Below are positions 47,751 to 60,329 of a DNA stretch of 64,000 nt, piece by piece. Numbering within the stretch: position 1 is the first letter of the stretch; each line of letters starts with the position of its first letter. Source of the stretch: Ophiobolus disseminans. Its lineage: Eukaryota > Ascomycota > Dothideomycetes > Pleosporales > Phaeosphaeriaceae. The notes under the pieces are model-generated. The model was not told where the DNA came from. It worked only from the letters and a program-made list of their open reading frames with translations, and did not search any database. The stretch is from contig MU006238.1 of assembly GCA_010093685.1 (NCBI GenBank), forward strand, positions 748,129 to 812,128. The letters run 5' to 3'. A program made the translations under genes and the position numbers.

Positions 47751-48247
47751 AGGTGCTGGAAGGCGCTGTATCGCATCACTGACGAATTACGATGGGATAC
47801 ATACGGAGTCCAAACCAGGGCACCACCGCAAGTCCCATGTTCTGCGTTTCGACGTCAGTCGGGTTGCAGCGATGTAGTAATTGAGGTTGCTTTGTTGAAA
47901 TAGATAACTCGCCACGCAACTTGACATTGTTCGATGAGAATTGAGGATTCAAACCTGACATCACAATAGACAAACAAATCATTGTGCAAGTGTTATAAGT
48001 TAGTTTCGTTGTTGACCGAATCTATAGATGCTATGGTTGTTTCCACGTGAGTGTTAATTGAGTCGAGATAAATAAAGCAAAAGTGAGGTGGCCGTGTGTT
48101 GGATGTCGAATGAAGGAACGTTGAAGCCTGGTCTTGGATGAGCCGAGGCACAAAGCTGTGCGCGAGTCAAGACTTCACTATCGATAAGGTTACCAGATCG
48201 CGACATCATCTCGCGCAACACTTCCGCAAAGCATTGCAAAACACAAT
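47751..48247. other. Intergenic
   Basis: Promoter side of the ketopantoate-reductase-family gene; nothing else recognised. Confidence 0.6.
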
Positions 48248-49270
48248 ATGCCTGTTTCAATACTGATCGTAGGCGCTGGCGCCATTGGAGCTTTCTACGC
48301 GTCACGTCTCGCGCTCGTGCCCGGTGTCTCCGTCTCCGTAATTTGCCGATCGAACTACTCTACGGTGAAATCGCACGGCTTCAAGATCACATCACCACAA
48401 TACGGCGACTACACCTTCACACCCACCCACACGTTCGCAAACCCAGACGAAGCACGGAAGAGCGGAGTACAATGGGACTACATCGTCGTGAGCACGAAAG
48501 CGCTACCCGATGTGAGCGATGATTCGACAATACTGGAAGGCCTCGTGGGCGACAAAACTGCTATCGTCCTCATACAAAACGGCCTCGGCGTCGAAGAACC
48601 ATACGCAAAGCGCTTCTCTAATGCCGCAATATGCACCGCCGTCACGATCGCCACCTGCGCCCAGCCCTCGCACGGCATCATAAAGCACAACCGCTGGACA
48701 CGCATAAACTCGGGCCCCTACCTGCCACACCTCGACACCAGCACCCCCAGACCCACCGACGCACGCGTCACCGAACAAAACAATGCTTTCATCGCCCTGC
48801 TCAAAGAAGGCGGCATCAAAGACGCCGAAGCATACAGCCATGCGAAATTGCAGCTGGTAAGATGGCACAAAATCGCCATCAACGCATCCATGAACCCATC
48901 CTCCGTCCTCACACTCTGCTCCACCAACGCCGCCATGGCCTCCGATCCCGAAGTGCAAATCCACCTGATCGGCGTCATGCACGAGATCCTGTCCACGGCG
49001 CCGAAGATCCTGGGCCAGCCCATGCCCGCGGAGTTCGCTACCCCGGAGCAAATTATCCGCAGCACGCAGAGGAATACAAGCGGCAGCAAGCCGAGTATGG
49101 CGGTCGACTGGGAGAAGGGGAGTCGCATGGAGATTGAGGTTATTTTGGGGAATCCGGTGCGCTTGGCGAGGGAGAGGGGATTTGAGATGCCGAGGTTGCA
49201 GAGTTTGTATGCTTTGGTGAGGATGGCGCAGGGGGTTAGGGATGGGAGGGGGAGGGAGAGTAAGTTGTGA
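48248..49270 (+). CDS. Ketopantoate reductase (ApbA/PanE) family protein (340 aa)
   Basis: An intronless gene. The family reduces 2-dehydropantoate to pantoate with NADPH in pantothenate/CoA synthesis, but fungi carry several paralogues with other or unknown substrates. What is seen: the N-terminal nucleotide-binding motif ILIVGAGAIGAFYASRL (residues 5-21), the middle phrase IVLIQNGLGVEE (about 107-118), the catalytic-region WHKIAINASMNPSSVL with its Lys and Asn (about 204-219), and SMAVDWEKGSRMEIEVILGNPVRL near residue 285-310, carrying the substrate-binding Ser/Asp/Glu pattern. The length matches the family. It lies about 2.6 kb upstream of the polyketide synthase start, with an F-box gene between; a role with the synthase is unproven. 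The 3' end is very G-rich (see findings). Confidence 0.92.
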   Translation: MPVSILIVGAGAIGAFYASRLALVPGVSVSVICRSNYSTVKSHGFKITSPQYGDYTFTPTHTFANPDEARKSGVQWDYIVVSTKALPDVSDDSTILEGLVGDKTAIVLIQNGLGVEEPYAKRFSNAAICTAVTIATCAQPSHGIIKHNRWTRINSGPYLPHLDTSTPRPTDARVTEQNNAFIALLKEGGIKDAEAYSHAKLQLVRWHKIAINASMNPSSVLTLCSTNAAMASDPEVQIHLIGVMHEILSTAPKILGQPMPAEFATPEQIIRSTQRNTSGSKPSMAVDWEKGSRMEIEVILGNPVRLARERGFEMPRLQSLYALVRMAQGVRDGRGRESKL

Positions 49271-49768
49271 ATGGAGGCATGGAGGGGTGCGTGAAGATGC
49301 GTATGGTTTGTAGGAGTGCGCTCGGAGGGTTGATGTGTTTTATGAGGGCAATTTAGTGCAGCGCTGAGGAAGACTGCGGTTAGTGAGTGGAAGCGGGCTT
49401 GCAGCATGGCCTGGTGGCGGAATGGTTGATTGGTGCAAGGCATATACATATGTTGATTTGAGTAGCCATTTGCGCCGCGAGTAGCAGTACATACCATTTT
49501 TGACTGGCTGGCACACGTTCTTTCAGCACACGCCTTGACAATGTTCTCTAGTATTCTGAGAGATGTGATGTTTCGCACGGTCTTTCGTTCTTTCATGGTT
49601 GATTCAAGGTCTTCAAGCCCGCTCGTAGACGCAGCAGGCAAGTCTGGATATACCCGGGTTATTTCAAGAGGTCCCACAGCACAGTAGGAGATTTAGCAAA
49701 CAGTGATTAAGTGATGTGTTTGATACATACTTGTTTCTGCGCTTGCGATGCAAAGCCCCAAGCCGCAC
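49271..49768. other. Intergenic between convergent genes
   Basis: About 500 bases between the ends of the reductase (plus) and F-box (minus) genes; no gene recognised. Confidence 0.6.
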
Positions 49769-50746
49769 TCAGATCTCACTGCTCGGCTCCAACTGCGCGC
49801 ACCACTTCGGGTCAGTCGCAGACTCCAAAGTACCCAGCTCTCTTCGCACCATCATGTTGAACCATCCTCCCGGTACTGCGCGTTTGATCGTAAACGTCGT
49901 GTCACACTGCCGATACTCGCAGCGTATGTTTGTACTCGTGTGCACATGCGCAGGCGCGAACACGCTTCCGGTATCCGCATTCACATTGCGCTGTTTTCTC
50001 CGATATGTTTGTGCTCTTTTCTTGAACAAACGGTCTTGAAGCTCGACGTTCGTGGTGTGCATGTGCGGACAGATCGGCCAGTTCTTTTCGATCAGGATTC
50101 GCCGAACCGTGGTCCAGCTCAGGGTATTTGAATTATCGAACGCGGTTTCGTGAAGCGCCACTGTCAGCGTTACGCCATATCCGTCAGAAGTGAAAACAGC
50201 TGGCGACTGGCCGATGTGTTTCTTGCAGTGAATCTCGCGTCCTTGTTGATAGGCGTACATAATGACCGCATCGAGGGACAACGTATTGTGATTGCAGACG
50301 TTGAGTGCGTTTGATGCACCGATGCATTTCCGGGTCATGGGTGGTTGTTTCCGTTGCGAATCTGAGAATGATGATATTTCGTGCGGACGCAGGCAGGCGC
50401 GGCAGAATAGGATGTCGTAAAATATGAGCCGCGTCTCCAGTCTTAAACGCCTGGCATATGCATCAACTGTCAATCGTGCTGCGAAGTCGGCGCGGTCTTG
50501 AAACCTTGCATCGTGCGTAGGCAGATTTGCAGTGAACCATCGACAGGTGTAGCGCAAGGAAAGCCGATCGGGAAAGGATAAGAATCGCCCGATCTGGAGC
50601 AAAATCTCGACCGGCAGCTTGTGAGTGGCGCATTGTGTGTTTGATATTTTTTTCGTAAAGGTGGTTTCTGAAGCTCCGTCGTATCGATACTTGTCGAGTA
50701 ATTCGCGAAACGGCGGTGCGTCGGTCACAGGCCACTCAGTTGGCAT
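49769..50746 (-). CDS. F-box protein (325 aa)
   Basis: An intronless gene on the minus strand. An F-box is seen at about residues 43-80: HKLPVEILLQIGRFLSFPD then RLSLRYTCRWF, the normal L-P-x-E-I-L-x-x-I-x-x-x-L spacing. F-box proteins bind Skp1 and bring substrates to SCF ubiquitin ligases. The rest is not recognised: a segment with CRAC, CIGASNALNVCNHN and IHCKKH could bind a metal, and the C-terminus is WFNMMVRRELGTLE. There are no LRR, WD40 or kelch repeats, so the target cannot be inferred. Such orphan F-box proteins are numerous in these fungi. It is divergent from the polyketide synthase, about 1.1 kb apart. Start chosen at MPTEWPVTDAP, the first ATG in frame. Confidence 0.78.
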   Translation of the reverse strand: MPTEWPVTDAPPFRELLDKYRYDGASETTFTKKISNTQCATHKLPVEILLQIGRFLSFPDRLSLRYTCRWFTANLPTHDARFQDRADFAARLTVDAYARRLRLETRLIFYDILFCRACLRPHEISSFSDSQRKQPPMTRKCIGASNALNVCNHNTLSLDAVIMYAYQQGREIHCKKHIGQSPAVFTSDGYGVTLTVALHETAFDNSNTLSWTTVRRILIEKNWPICPHMHTTNVELQDRLFKKRAQTYRRKQRNVNADTGSVFAPAHVHTSTNIRCEYRQCDTTFTIKRAVPGGWFNMMVRRELGTLESATDPKWCAQLEPSSEI

Positions 50747-51851
50747 GTTTTGGATGCTGTTTATGACTTATCTTTGATCAGGAGCAAATGTGAGAAATTC
50801 TCCATGTTAAGAAAAATGGGCTCGAAGGCGAGGTGATCGGGGGCTTGGAACCATGGTAGCTATCAGCGCGTACCCGACATTGTCGTCAATACATCGTGAC
50901 GACTAAAATTATCGTGCTCACACGCAATGAAGTTAGCTCTCGTTCACGCGTGGTGTAATCCTTCAACCTTCGAGATCTGACAAAAGAGCTGCTTGTTGAT
51001 GCGTTTCGATTTCTTGATGACTGGGAGTTGAGGGTTCCCCTCGATGGGCACGTGTTGCATCTCATAATAGCTTCTATAATACAAGGAGATTCAAGATAGA
51101 CCACGAAAACACAACATATGATTTTGGGTAGTCTCAGTTGCCGTGAAGGAGGTCAAGTGGTGTGCCTGTGGGACCCTGAAACCTTGGAATGACGCAAAAG
51201 CCGGAGTGCGCGATCCCCCTTTCGGCGTTACCGGTAGCGTAAACGCCCTGAAGCTTCGACGCCTCGGCGTCACGCTTCCTAACATCATCATTCTCTTCAC
51301 TGGAACAGCCACGAGCTCCTTACCAACACTGCAAACATGATTCAGTACAGGTCATAAGCAAACGTTGTCATTGTCATGTCGAATGCCAAGCATAGGCGTG
51401 CACTCGCCGCCGTTTGTGGGACCAACGCGTGGAGATGTGAACTGGGGCAAACAGCAACGCCGACGCCGCTCTGCCGCTTGCGTGGGGTGAGAATGGCATT
51501 TTGTCACAAGCCTCTAACAGGAGAACTTAACGTGGGTCTTGCGTAGGGGTAATGGTGCCATTGAGCTTCCGGTGACATTGATCACACTCAGAGCACATTA
51601 CCTACCATTGGCTTCGCGCCAGCATGAACCTGTCCTTTCGCTGCCAACCATTCACGTCGTGGAGATCAGTACAAATGCAAGGTTCGGCATCAACCCTCGG
51701 CTGTTCTGTACCTCCAGCTTCTGAATGTGTAAGCACATCGAACTTAGCAGCTCTCTAAGAAAGCGAAGACTACGACGATTAACCATACGCATCACTACAA
51801 CATACCTGTATCATACTTGTAGTCTTCCTTGACCGCCGCTATAGCCTACAT
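50747..51851. other. Divergent promoter region between F-box gene and polyketide synthase
   Basis: 1.1 kb with no gene recognised. Would hold the control region of the polyketide synthase; I see no clear palindromic binding site that I could name. Confidence 0.5.
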
Positions 51852-54800
51852 ATGGCATCAGATGGTGCGCCTCCTCTCGTAGCCATCATCGGGAGTGCGT
51901 GTCGCCTTCCTGGCGGTGCGTCAAGTCCCTCAAACTTATGGAAGCTTCTGAAAGAGCCAAGAGATGTGATAAGCGACATACCACGAGATCGTTTCCACTG
52001 GGAAGGGGTGTATAGAGCCGATGCTTCCTTGGGATCCATCAAGACGAAGCAAGGCTATTTTCTGAAGGAGAACATTCGCCACTTCGACCCTCATTTCTTC
52101 GGTATCTCTCCAGCAGAGGCTGTGAATCTTGATCCCCAACACCGGTTGCTCTTGGAGAATGTATACGAGGCTATCGAGTCTGCCGGGCTATGCCTCGAAG
52201 ACCTGCAGGGCACAGATGCCGGTGTTTTTGTTGGCCTGATGGCTAACGAGTATTACGACAACGCCAACTTCGACGTCGATGCGTCATCTGGTCAGATTTT
52301 GACGACTGGTACAGCTCGTAGTATGGCTTCTAACCGCATCTCGTACATCTTCGACTTCAGAGGCCCATCTATCACCGTTGATAGTGCTTGCTCCTCGAGC
52401 TTGATGGCGGTTCATCTTGCGGTTGCTTCTTTGCGTAGGAATGAATCAACGGTGGCCTTTGCTGGCGGAGCTCATCTGAACCTCAATACTCACGGATTCA
52501 AAGCGCTGACCCGCATGAAAATGATCTCTTCTGATGGTCGCAGGTACGTTCGTTCCATTAAAGACTACTCTACGTTGACACAGTCCAGCAAAATGTTTGA
52601 CGAATTGGCTGATGGCTACGGACGAGGCGAAGGAACCGCAGTAATTTGTTTGAAGCTCTTGGACGCTGCAATCCGAGATGGCGACCCGATCGAGTGTATC
52701 ATCAGAGATACAGGCACGAATCAGGACGGCCGGACGAAGGGTGTAAGAAATGTCCATGGATGAGATGCGCGCGAGACCGACACTGACTTCGTACCTCCGC
52801 CGTTAGATCACAATGCCAAACTCCGAAGCGCAAGCGGATCTTATACGTAGGACGTATAGAAATGCTGGATTGGATCCTACATCAAAAGATTCACGACCAT
52901 CGTTCTTCGAAGCACATGGTAAGGTTTTGATCTGTTCAAAGTTGCATCATGGACTAATAATATCCAGGAACGGGAACTCTAGTGGGCGACCCCCTCGAAG
53001 CGCAGGCTATCGAAGCTGCCTTTTTCCCACTGAGCCGTGATTATGCAGAAGACGAGATTATCCATATCGGCTCTATCAAGACTATTATTGGCCATACTGA
53101 AGGTGCTGCAGGACTGGCCGGCCTTTTACGGGCCGCGTTGGCGATACGACATGGTGTCATACCACCAAATCTTCTATTTGGACGCATGAATTCATCGGTA
53201 CAGCCATTCAATAAGCATCTCCACCTGCCTACCACTGCAAGCCCTTGGCCCAACTTGCCACGAGGGAGCCCGCGCCGTGCATCTGTCAACAGCTTCGGTG
53301 CGTACTTGCGGCATTTTGTGTTCCCATGCGGGAGCTGACCTTTTTCACAGGTTTCGGTGGTGCGAACGTGCACGCAATACTGGAGAGTTATACTCAACCT
53401 CCCAGAATCCGAATGCTTAGCACTTCGTCTCTTCCGGCTGTAGAGATGAGCCAATTTACTCCATTCACGTTCTCCGCAACCTCAGAGCAAGCCCTTATAG
53501 CCGTTTTGAAGGGCTACATAGATTACCTGAAAAGCCATCGAGATATCGTCCGAATGGAAGACCTGGCCTGGACATTGCAGTATCGTCGATCGCAAGGTGC
53601 TTACCGCTATGCCGCTGCAGCGTCTACACCAAATGAGTTATGCATAAGGCTTGTGTCCACACTAAATGAAGCTGCGGCGAATCCTACCTCAGGGCTGCTC
53701 ACTCGGGCTGTGCAATCTGCTTCTTCCAAATCCCCACGTATCACGGGAGTCTTCACAGGTAAGATGGCTTGACCATTACAATTGCACATACTTCTCGCTA
53801 ATGCGATATCACAATGTAGGTCAAGGCGCTCAATGGCCGAGTATGGGTAAGGATCTCATCGGCCAGTCTCCTTTCGCTCGCAAATTGGTTGGAAAACTTG
53901 ACGCGACACTCCAATCCTTACCGACAGTCGACCGACCTAGTTGGAATTTGGTGGAGGAAATCATGATAGACTCGAGCAGATCGCGAATCGCTGAGGCTGA
54001 ATTTGCGCAGCCACTCACAACGGCTGTGCAGATTCTTCTGGTAGACCTCCTTCGAGTCGCTGGCATCCGGCTCGACGCAGTTGTTGGCCATTCCTCAGGG
54101 GAAATAGCTGCGGCATATGCAGCCGGGTTTATACAAGCTGAGGATGCTATTCGTATTGCCTACTACCGGGGTCTGCACTCGAAACACGCCGGTGACCGGA
54201 ACGGAGAGCGAGGCGGTATGATTGCAACGTCATTAAGCCCAGACGAAGCTAGGAAGTTCTGTCATCAACCAAGATACGCAGATCAGCTGGTTGTTGCAGC
54301 CTACAACAGTCCCTCTTCAACGACCTTAGCGGGAGACATGGACGCCGTTGGCCGAGCACTTGACGATCTACAAGGGCAGGCCACATTTGTACGAAAGTTG
54401 CAAGTCGACAAAGCATACCATTCCCATCACATGAAGCCGTGTATAACCCCCTATCTGCACGCCCTTGAGCACTTGCAGATAGAACCAATACAGGCGGGAA
54501 TTGATGCGCCTGTTTGGTACTCTAGCGTTATTTGCGGGAAGCGTATGACATTTACTGACCGCCTGGACGGATCGTATTGGGTCGACAACCTCTCATCACC
54601 CGTTCAGTTCTCAGAGGCGATTACCACCACTGTGTCTGATAGAGGAATACCTGATCTCATTATCGAAATTGGGCCGCATCCTGCTCTGGAACAGCCAGTG
54701 AAACAGACATTGTCCCCTTCAGCCGTTGCCTACACCAGTATGCTCCGACGAGGAATGACTGCAGTCGTCTCATTTTCTCAAGCACTTGGTTTCATTTGGT

Positions 54801-57800
54801 GTAGGTTTGGCAGAAGTGCTGTTGATTTTGCGAAAGTTGATGATGTTCTGTCCAATGGATCGCAACGAGAGCCACGTCAACTGAAATATCTTCCCACGTA
54901 CCCTTGGTTCAAAGAAAAGGAGTATTGGTACGACAACCGTTGCCTCAATAGGCGGTTCCAGTCGATCACCAAGCCGGCGGAGCTCCTAGGTGTGGAATGG
55001 GAGATAGGCGCCTCCCATGAAGCTAAGTGGCGTTCCTTCCTTGACCCCCGCGAAACACCATGGCTGTTACAACATAAGCTAGATGGGGTTGCAGTCCTTC
55101 CGGGCGCGGCGTACATTGTGATGGCAGCGAGCGCTGCCAAACGAGTGTTTCGAAGCCAGAGTATGCAAATGATTGACATCCGCGACCTTCACTTCGAGAT
55201 ACCTATCGTTTTCCCCGATACAGACACTTCAATCGAAATAATCCTCACGGTTCTCAAAATACACGGTTCTACCACTCATGCGGAGGCAGAGTTCTTCATC
55301 GACTTCTGCAGTAATTCTCGGAACAACGAGTTGATAACTGCAGCTCGAGGCACAATACATGTTAGATTCGGCTCCGATGCGGATAGAGCACATCCGGAAC
55401 CTTTCGAATTGCCATCTCATTTGACCACTATCGACACAGATCAATTCTATGATACCCTCGCTAAAGCTGGCTATGGGTATTCAGGTCCTTTCAAGAACAT
55501 CCAGCAGTTGAAGCGCCGGATGGATTTTGCAACTGGAGAGATCACGCCAACGAGTAGCGAACTCATCATCCATCCTTCGCTGATCGATGGCCTTTTCCAA
55601 GCTTCCTTCGCCGCGGAGAACTTTCCTGGTGACTCTTTATTGCCAAGCTTCCAAGTTCCCTCCTTAATACGATCCATCAAGATCTTTCCCATTCGCTGCG
55701 AGGAGGTTTTGTCGTCTGCTAGTGCAATTCATCTTTTTCGTGTCGAAGATGGCTCACAGCAGAACACCCCTCTCTCAGAACCCTTGCCATTCGGACTCGT
55801 TCGAACAAAGTTCTCAGAATATGCTGGGATCCTTGGAAGCACGTCGGGAACACTCTGCCAGGTGGAAGGTCTCGTCACAACGCCTTTTCAATTATCAGCC
55901 GCTGAAGATGACGTGTTCATGTTTCGGGAGACCACGTGGACACCCTGCTCTCCTTACCAGATTCTGGCCACAACAATTTCCATGTCAACGAACCGCGACC
56001 AACCGCTGGCTCTCGCATGTGAGCGAGTCGCCTTGTACTATGTGCGGGTGTTAAATGACAACATCACATTCGAAGAAGAGCGTGCCGCTCACCCAAACGT
56101 CCGTGTCTTCCTTGAGCATGCTCGATTGACGCTGGTCGAAGCGGCCCTTGGCGTTCATCCCCACCTAGATCCTGACTGGCTCAAAGATGACAAAGATTTT
56201 ATTGCGAGTATAGTTAAGAAATATCCAGGATCTATTGACCTGAAATGCATCGAAAAACTAGGTCGCGCATATCCAACTATTATAGCCGGGCAGGACACAG
56301 CAATCAGCATACTACTAGGAGATGGTGATCTAAACGAGATCTACCGTAGTGGTCTGGGGTTTCAAGAGGTCAACAACCTGTTTGCCGAGTTTGTCGGAAA
56401 GCTGACGGAACATTTGCCAAGGCTTAACGTACTCGAAGTCGGTGGTGGAACTGGCTCGGCCACCCGGAAGTTGCTCGCAACATCGTTCTTCGCCCACTAC
56501 ACTTTCACCGATATCTCGCCTGGGTTCATCGGCCCAGCTCAAGCGGCTTTTAAGCAGTATGGTGACCGAATGAGCTTTGGAACCTTCGACATAAACAGAG
56601 ACCCAGAGGTCCAAGGATTCGAGTTGCACTCATACGAGTTGGTGGTCGCTTCCAACGTTATCCATGCTTCGGCCAACGTCCCGGCAATTTTGAAACGACT
56701 TCGATCCCTCTTACGTCCTGGAGGATACCTTGCTTGTGTAGAACTAGCCGACGTCCAAACGATTCGGAATTCCTTCATCATGGGCACCTTGGATGGCTGG
56801 TGGTCTGGGCACGGTGTAGACCGTTACTGGACACCTGCAATGAGCAAACAGAAGTGGCACAAGTATCTCAAAAGGGCAGGATTTGGTGGCATCGATGCCA
56901 TTACACCCTCATCCGACCCTACAATCTGCCCTTATCGGGTATTCTGTTCGCAGGCTGTCGACGAACGCGTATTGACTCTACGGAAACCTTTGACTCAAAG
57001 ACTGCCTCATGCGTCAGACGAGCTACTTATCTTGGGCACCAAATCTTTGAAGTATCCCGACCTCCTACAGCAGGTCGAAATCCTTGTTGCGCCTTCTTTC
57101 AGCAAAATACATCGGCTAAGTAGTCTGGACGATCTTGAGTCTACGCTCACTGTCCCTTATGCCGTTCTATCATTCCTGGATCTGGATAGCCCTGTATTCC
57201 CCTCACTCACGCCATTGAGGTGGGCAGCTTTTCAGAAACTGTTGTCTGATGCTACTGATGTCCTCTGGGTTACTCATGGGGCGCTTGGTCCGATGAATAT
57301 CAACGAGCTGTACCCGAGCATGATGGTAGGACTGGGTCGCAGCATCCGGAACGAGATGTCCCACTTGCGGCTGGCCTGCATTGACTTCGATGTGTACGAT
57401 CAACTTGCTGCAAGACAAATTGCTGAATGTACGCTTCGATGGTACGCGATGGGAAAATGGAGTGCAGAAGGATGGAGTGACGACGCCCTCTTTCCACAAC
57501 AAACGGAACTCGCAATAAAGAATGCACAGCTGTTCGCCCCGATTGTGCGGAAATCGAAGCAACGAAACGACCGATACAATTCGCAACACCGGCGTATCTT
57601 CGAGAAGGTGTTGGCATATGATCAACCGGTGGAGCTTTATTACAAGCTCTCAGCCAATCGCTATGTCCTTCGAGGACTACCATATGTGCCAGGCCATATG
57701 ACTTCGATATCGACGGCGCTCGTGGGCATGTTTTACACCACAGTATTTGCATTCAAGATAAAAAACACTGGTTACCTGTTTCTCGGTTTCGGCATTCTGG

Positions 57801-59650
57801 ACAATGGCTCGTCGGTGCTCACGCTTTCGGATGCTATCGGCTCAATTCTTCGGTTACCATCTAGCTCGCTGCAGCCGTGCAACGTCTCAAGAGAATTGGC
57901 TCAACGCTATCTAAATGCGGTTGCAGCTCGATTGGTGGCTGACCGTCTTGTGAACTCTTCTCGATCAAGCGGGGTCTTGGTAGTGCTCTGCAGAGATCCA
58001 CTCTGGATGTCAGCCATCCAGACAATGGCTATCAACCGCTCTTTACGTGTGGTCTTTGTTACAAGCCAGCCGAATTTCGAAACACAGAGAGCAACGTACC
58101 TCCATCACAACAGCCTGGACCACATACTCCGACAGCAGATCCCAATGGATACGTCTATGGTTGCCAACCTCTCTACCCATCAGGATGACGAGATTCTCTT
58201 TTCGCGGATATCCGACATCCTCAGTCTGGCGCCAGTGAAGATGCGGGACAATTCTGCCTTCTTCAAGAATAAGTCATCCGGCTTTGATGAAGTGCGAAGT
58301 TCATCAAAATGCACATCGGCTATCAAAGATTGCATGAAGGAGGTCACTCTTATATCAAATTCACAATGGCAGTCAGCAAATACCTTCATTCTCACGCCAA
58401 CAGATGCTCTCAAAGAACAGACACACCCTGCATCAACCATCGTTGACTGGACGAGCGATGAAGAGTTACCGGTGACTATTCTACGTGCTACAAAGGATGT
58501 AGATTTCTCTCCTACGAAGACGTACTTGATCGTAGGGAGCAGCGATATCGCACAGTCGATCTGCGAGTGGATGATTAGTAGCGGTGCGCGATTCATCGCT
58601 GTTGCAAGCCGTAACGTGGAGCATCTCACTGACTGGGCGAAAGACATGGCTACTAAAGGCGCATTCATTCATGTAGCTGCGATGGATGTCACCAACGGCG
58701 ATTCTGTCACCAGATATATCGCAGGACTTCGCGCGGGACACAGCTCTTGTCAAGTTGCAATGCCAGCTTTTGGCGGAGTGATTCACCTCGCGCTCGTGCT
58801 TCGGGACACCATATTCGCAAACATGTCATTCGAGGACCTCAAAACTGTAACGGATGTGAAAGAAAAGGGTAGCCTGATCCTACATGAGCAGCTCAAGGAC
58901 GACAATCTGGATTTCTTTATCTTGACATCGAGCATCTCATACGTGGTTGGAAATCCAGGACAAGCAAACTATGTTAGCGGTAACGCTTTCATGGTCTCCC
59001 TGGCGAATCATAGACGGCGGCTAGGTCTTTCCGCATCCGTTGTGCATCTGGGTCGCGTCTCAGGCATCGGATACATCCTTCGGACCGCTAAAGACAAATC
59101 ACACGCCTTCAACAGCGAAGACCTGCGTTCGGTAGGCGTCTATCCCATATCCGAAAGAGATCTGCATCAAATTTTTGCCGAAGCTGTCCTTGCAAGCCCA
59201 GCAAGCTCTGAAACGTCCTTCGAGATCATTACAGGCCTTCGGGACATCGAACCCGACATGCTCGGCCGTTGTGCTTGGGCGAAGAACCCTCGCTTCGCTC
59301 ATCTATTAACCAGTGCCAGCGCTACGAGGCAGGCACAGCCTGCAGCGACGACGTCGGTTCGCCAACAACTCAATGAACAGGCTTCTGCGCCTTGTACATC
59401 AGCGACGGACAAGACTTACGACATTGTCAAAACAGCCTTTGTCGAGAAACTTAAGATCCTACTGCAGATGGATACCATTGACATGGATGTCAACTTGATA
59501 GAGCTGGGCATTGACTCTCTCGTTGCAGCGGATGTCAGCAATTGGGCAAGGAAAGAGTTGAAGGTCGAGGTACCCAACACGCTCATTCTCGGCGGTGCAA
59601 GCGCTGTAGACATTGTCGATGTCGTTGTTAAGCAATTGAATCGTGGTTAG
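51852..59650 (+). CDS. Reducing type I polyketide synthase, KS-AT-DH-MT-(inactive ER region)-KR-ACP (2508 aa)
   Basis: Six exons: 51852-52543, 52589-52742, 52807-52918, 52968-53297, 53351-53758 and 53820-59650; all joins are in phase and restore family motifs. Domains: KS (about 8-435) with Cys180 in [16 protein letters not shown] and [12 protein letters not shown] (about 560-880) with GHSSGE; DH with [11 protein letters not shown] (His about 983) and IDGLFQ (Asp about 1154); C-methyltransferase with LEVGGGTGS (about 1436); a roughly 450-residue stretch without an ER nucleotide-binding motif; KR (from about 2129) with LDFFILTSS and the YVSGN Tyr/Asn pair near 2283; ACP with ELGIDSL (Ser about 2464). 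It ends 45 residues after the ACP serine, with no thioesterase, reductase or condensation domain. The sequence style before and in the KR resembles PKS-NRPS hybrid/LovB-type synthases. The KR glycine motif is unusual (VGSSDIAQS). The product should be a partly reduced, methylated polyketide; which one is unknown. Confidence 0.95.
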
Positions 59651-60329
59651 GTGAGTCTGAATGCTTGCAGGTGCAACAAGCACGGGGACTGAATTACTTT
59701 GCTAGCCGTGCACCCACTGTCGGTGATGGATGAGCTTCTAGCTTGGGATGGTGGTGATAGAGTATGCTGGTCATTTCTTTTTTTCGCTCTCTCTCACCTG
59801 TGTGGCTTTGGTGATATGGGTTGAGACAGGGTAGGTCTGCTATTGCCATGGTCGACGTCTTTTACTACTTATAACAAGACGTTCATGTATACAATCTCCT
59901 CTCATTCATTTTCTATTCTCTTCTCAGCCTCAATTACTTACCCTGATCTTTCACTACTCACTCGGAAGGCGGTGAAGTCCTGGTGAGTCACACACCAGCT
60001 CTACATCTTATGTTCTCTTTCTCTCGACATACATGAGATTTAGTTTTTTCTTCCCTTCGTTTCTTTAATATATCTAAACAATTTTGTAAGGAAGGCATCC
60101 ATGTGAGCCCACACCATGCAGGCGAGACGGACTCTCCGTTGCAGGTCCGAATATGGCGTGAGGCGGATGAGGTCACCCACCCAAGACCACGAGGTACGCT
60201 AGAGTTCACTTTCACCGCCGCATTGACTCACCGCGCGTTAGTGTGTGCTCAGCCTGGGGTTGCCATAAACTTTCACAGCTAATCTCGAAAATTGTTTGAA
60301 CACCACCACGCAACACCGCCTTTGCCAAG
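59651..60329. other. Intergenic
   Basis: Polyketide synthase 3' region, then a pyrimidine-rich stretch (about 59890-59935) and the upstream region of the next plus-strand gene. No gene recognised. Confidence 0.55.

Noticed and set aside
48718..49677. 319-codon minus-strand frame over the ketopantoate-reductase-family gene
   Set aside because: Runs through the catalytic part of a well-conserved gene on the other strand; composition is not protein-like.
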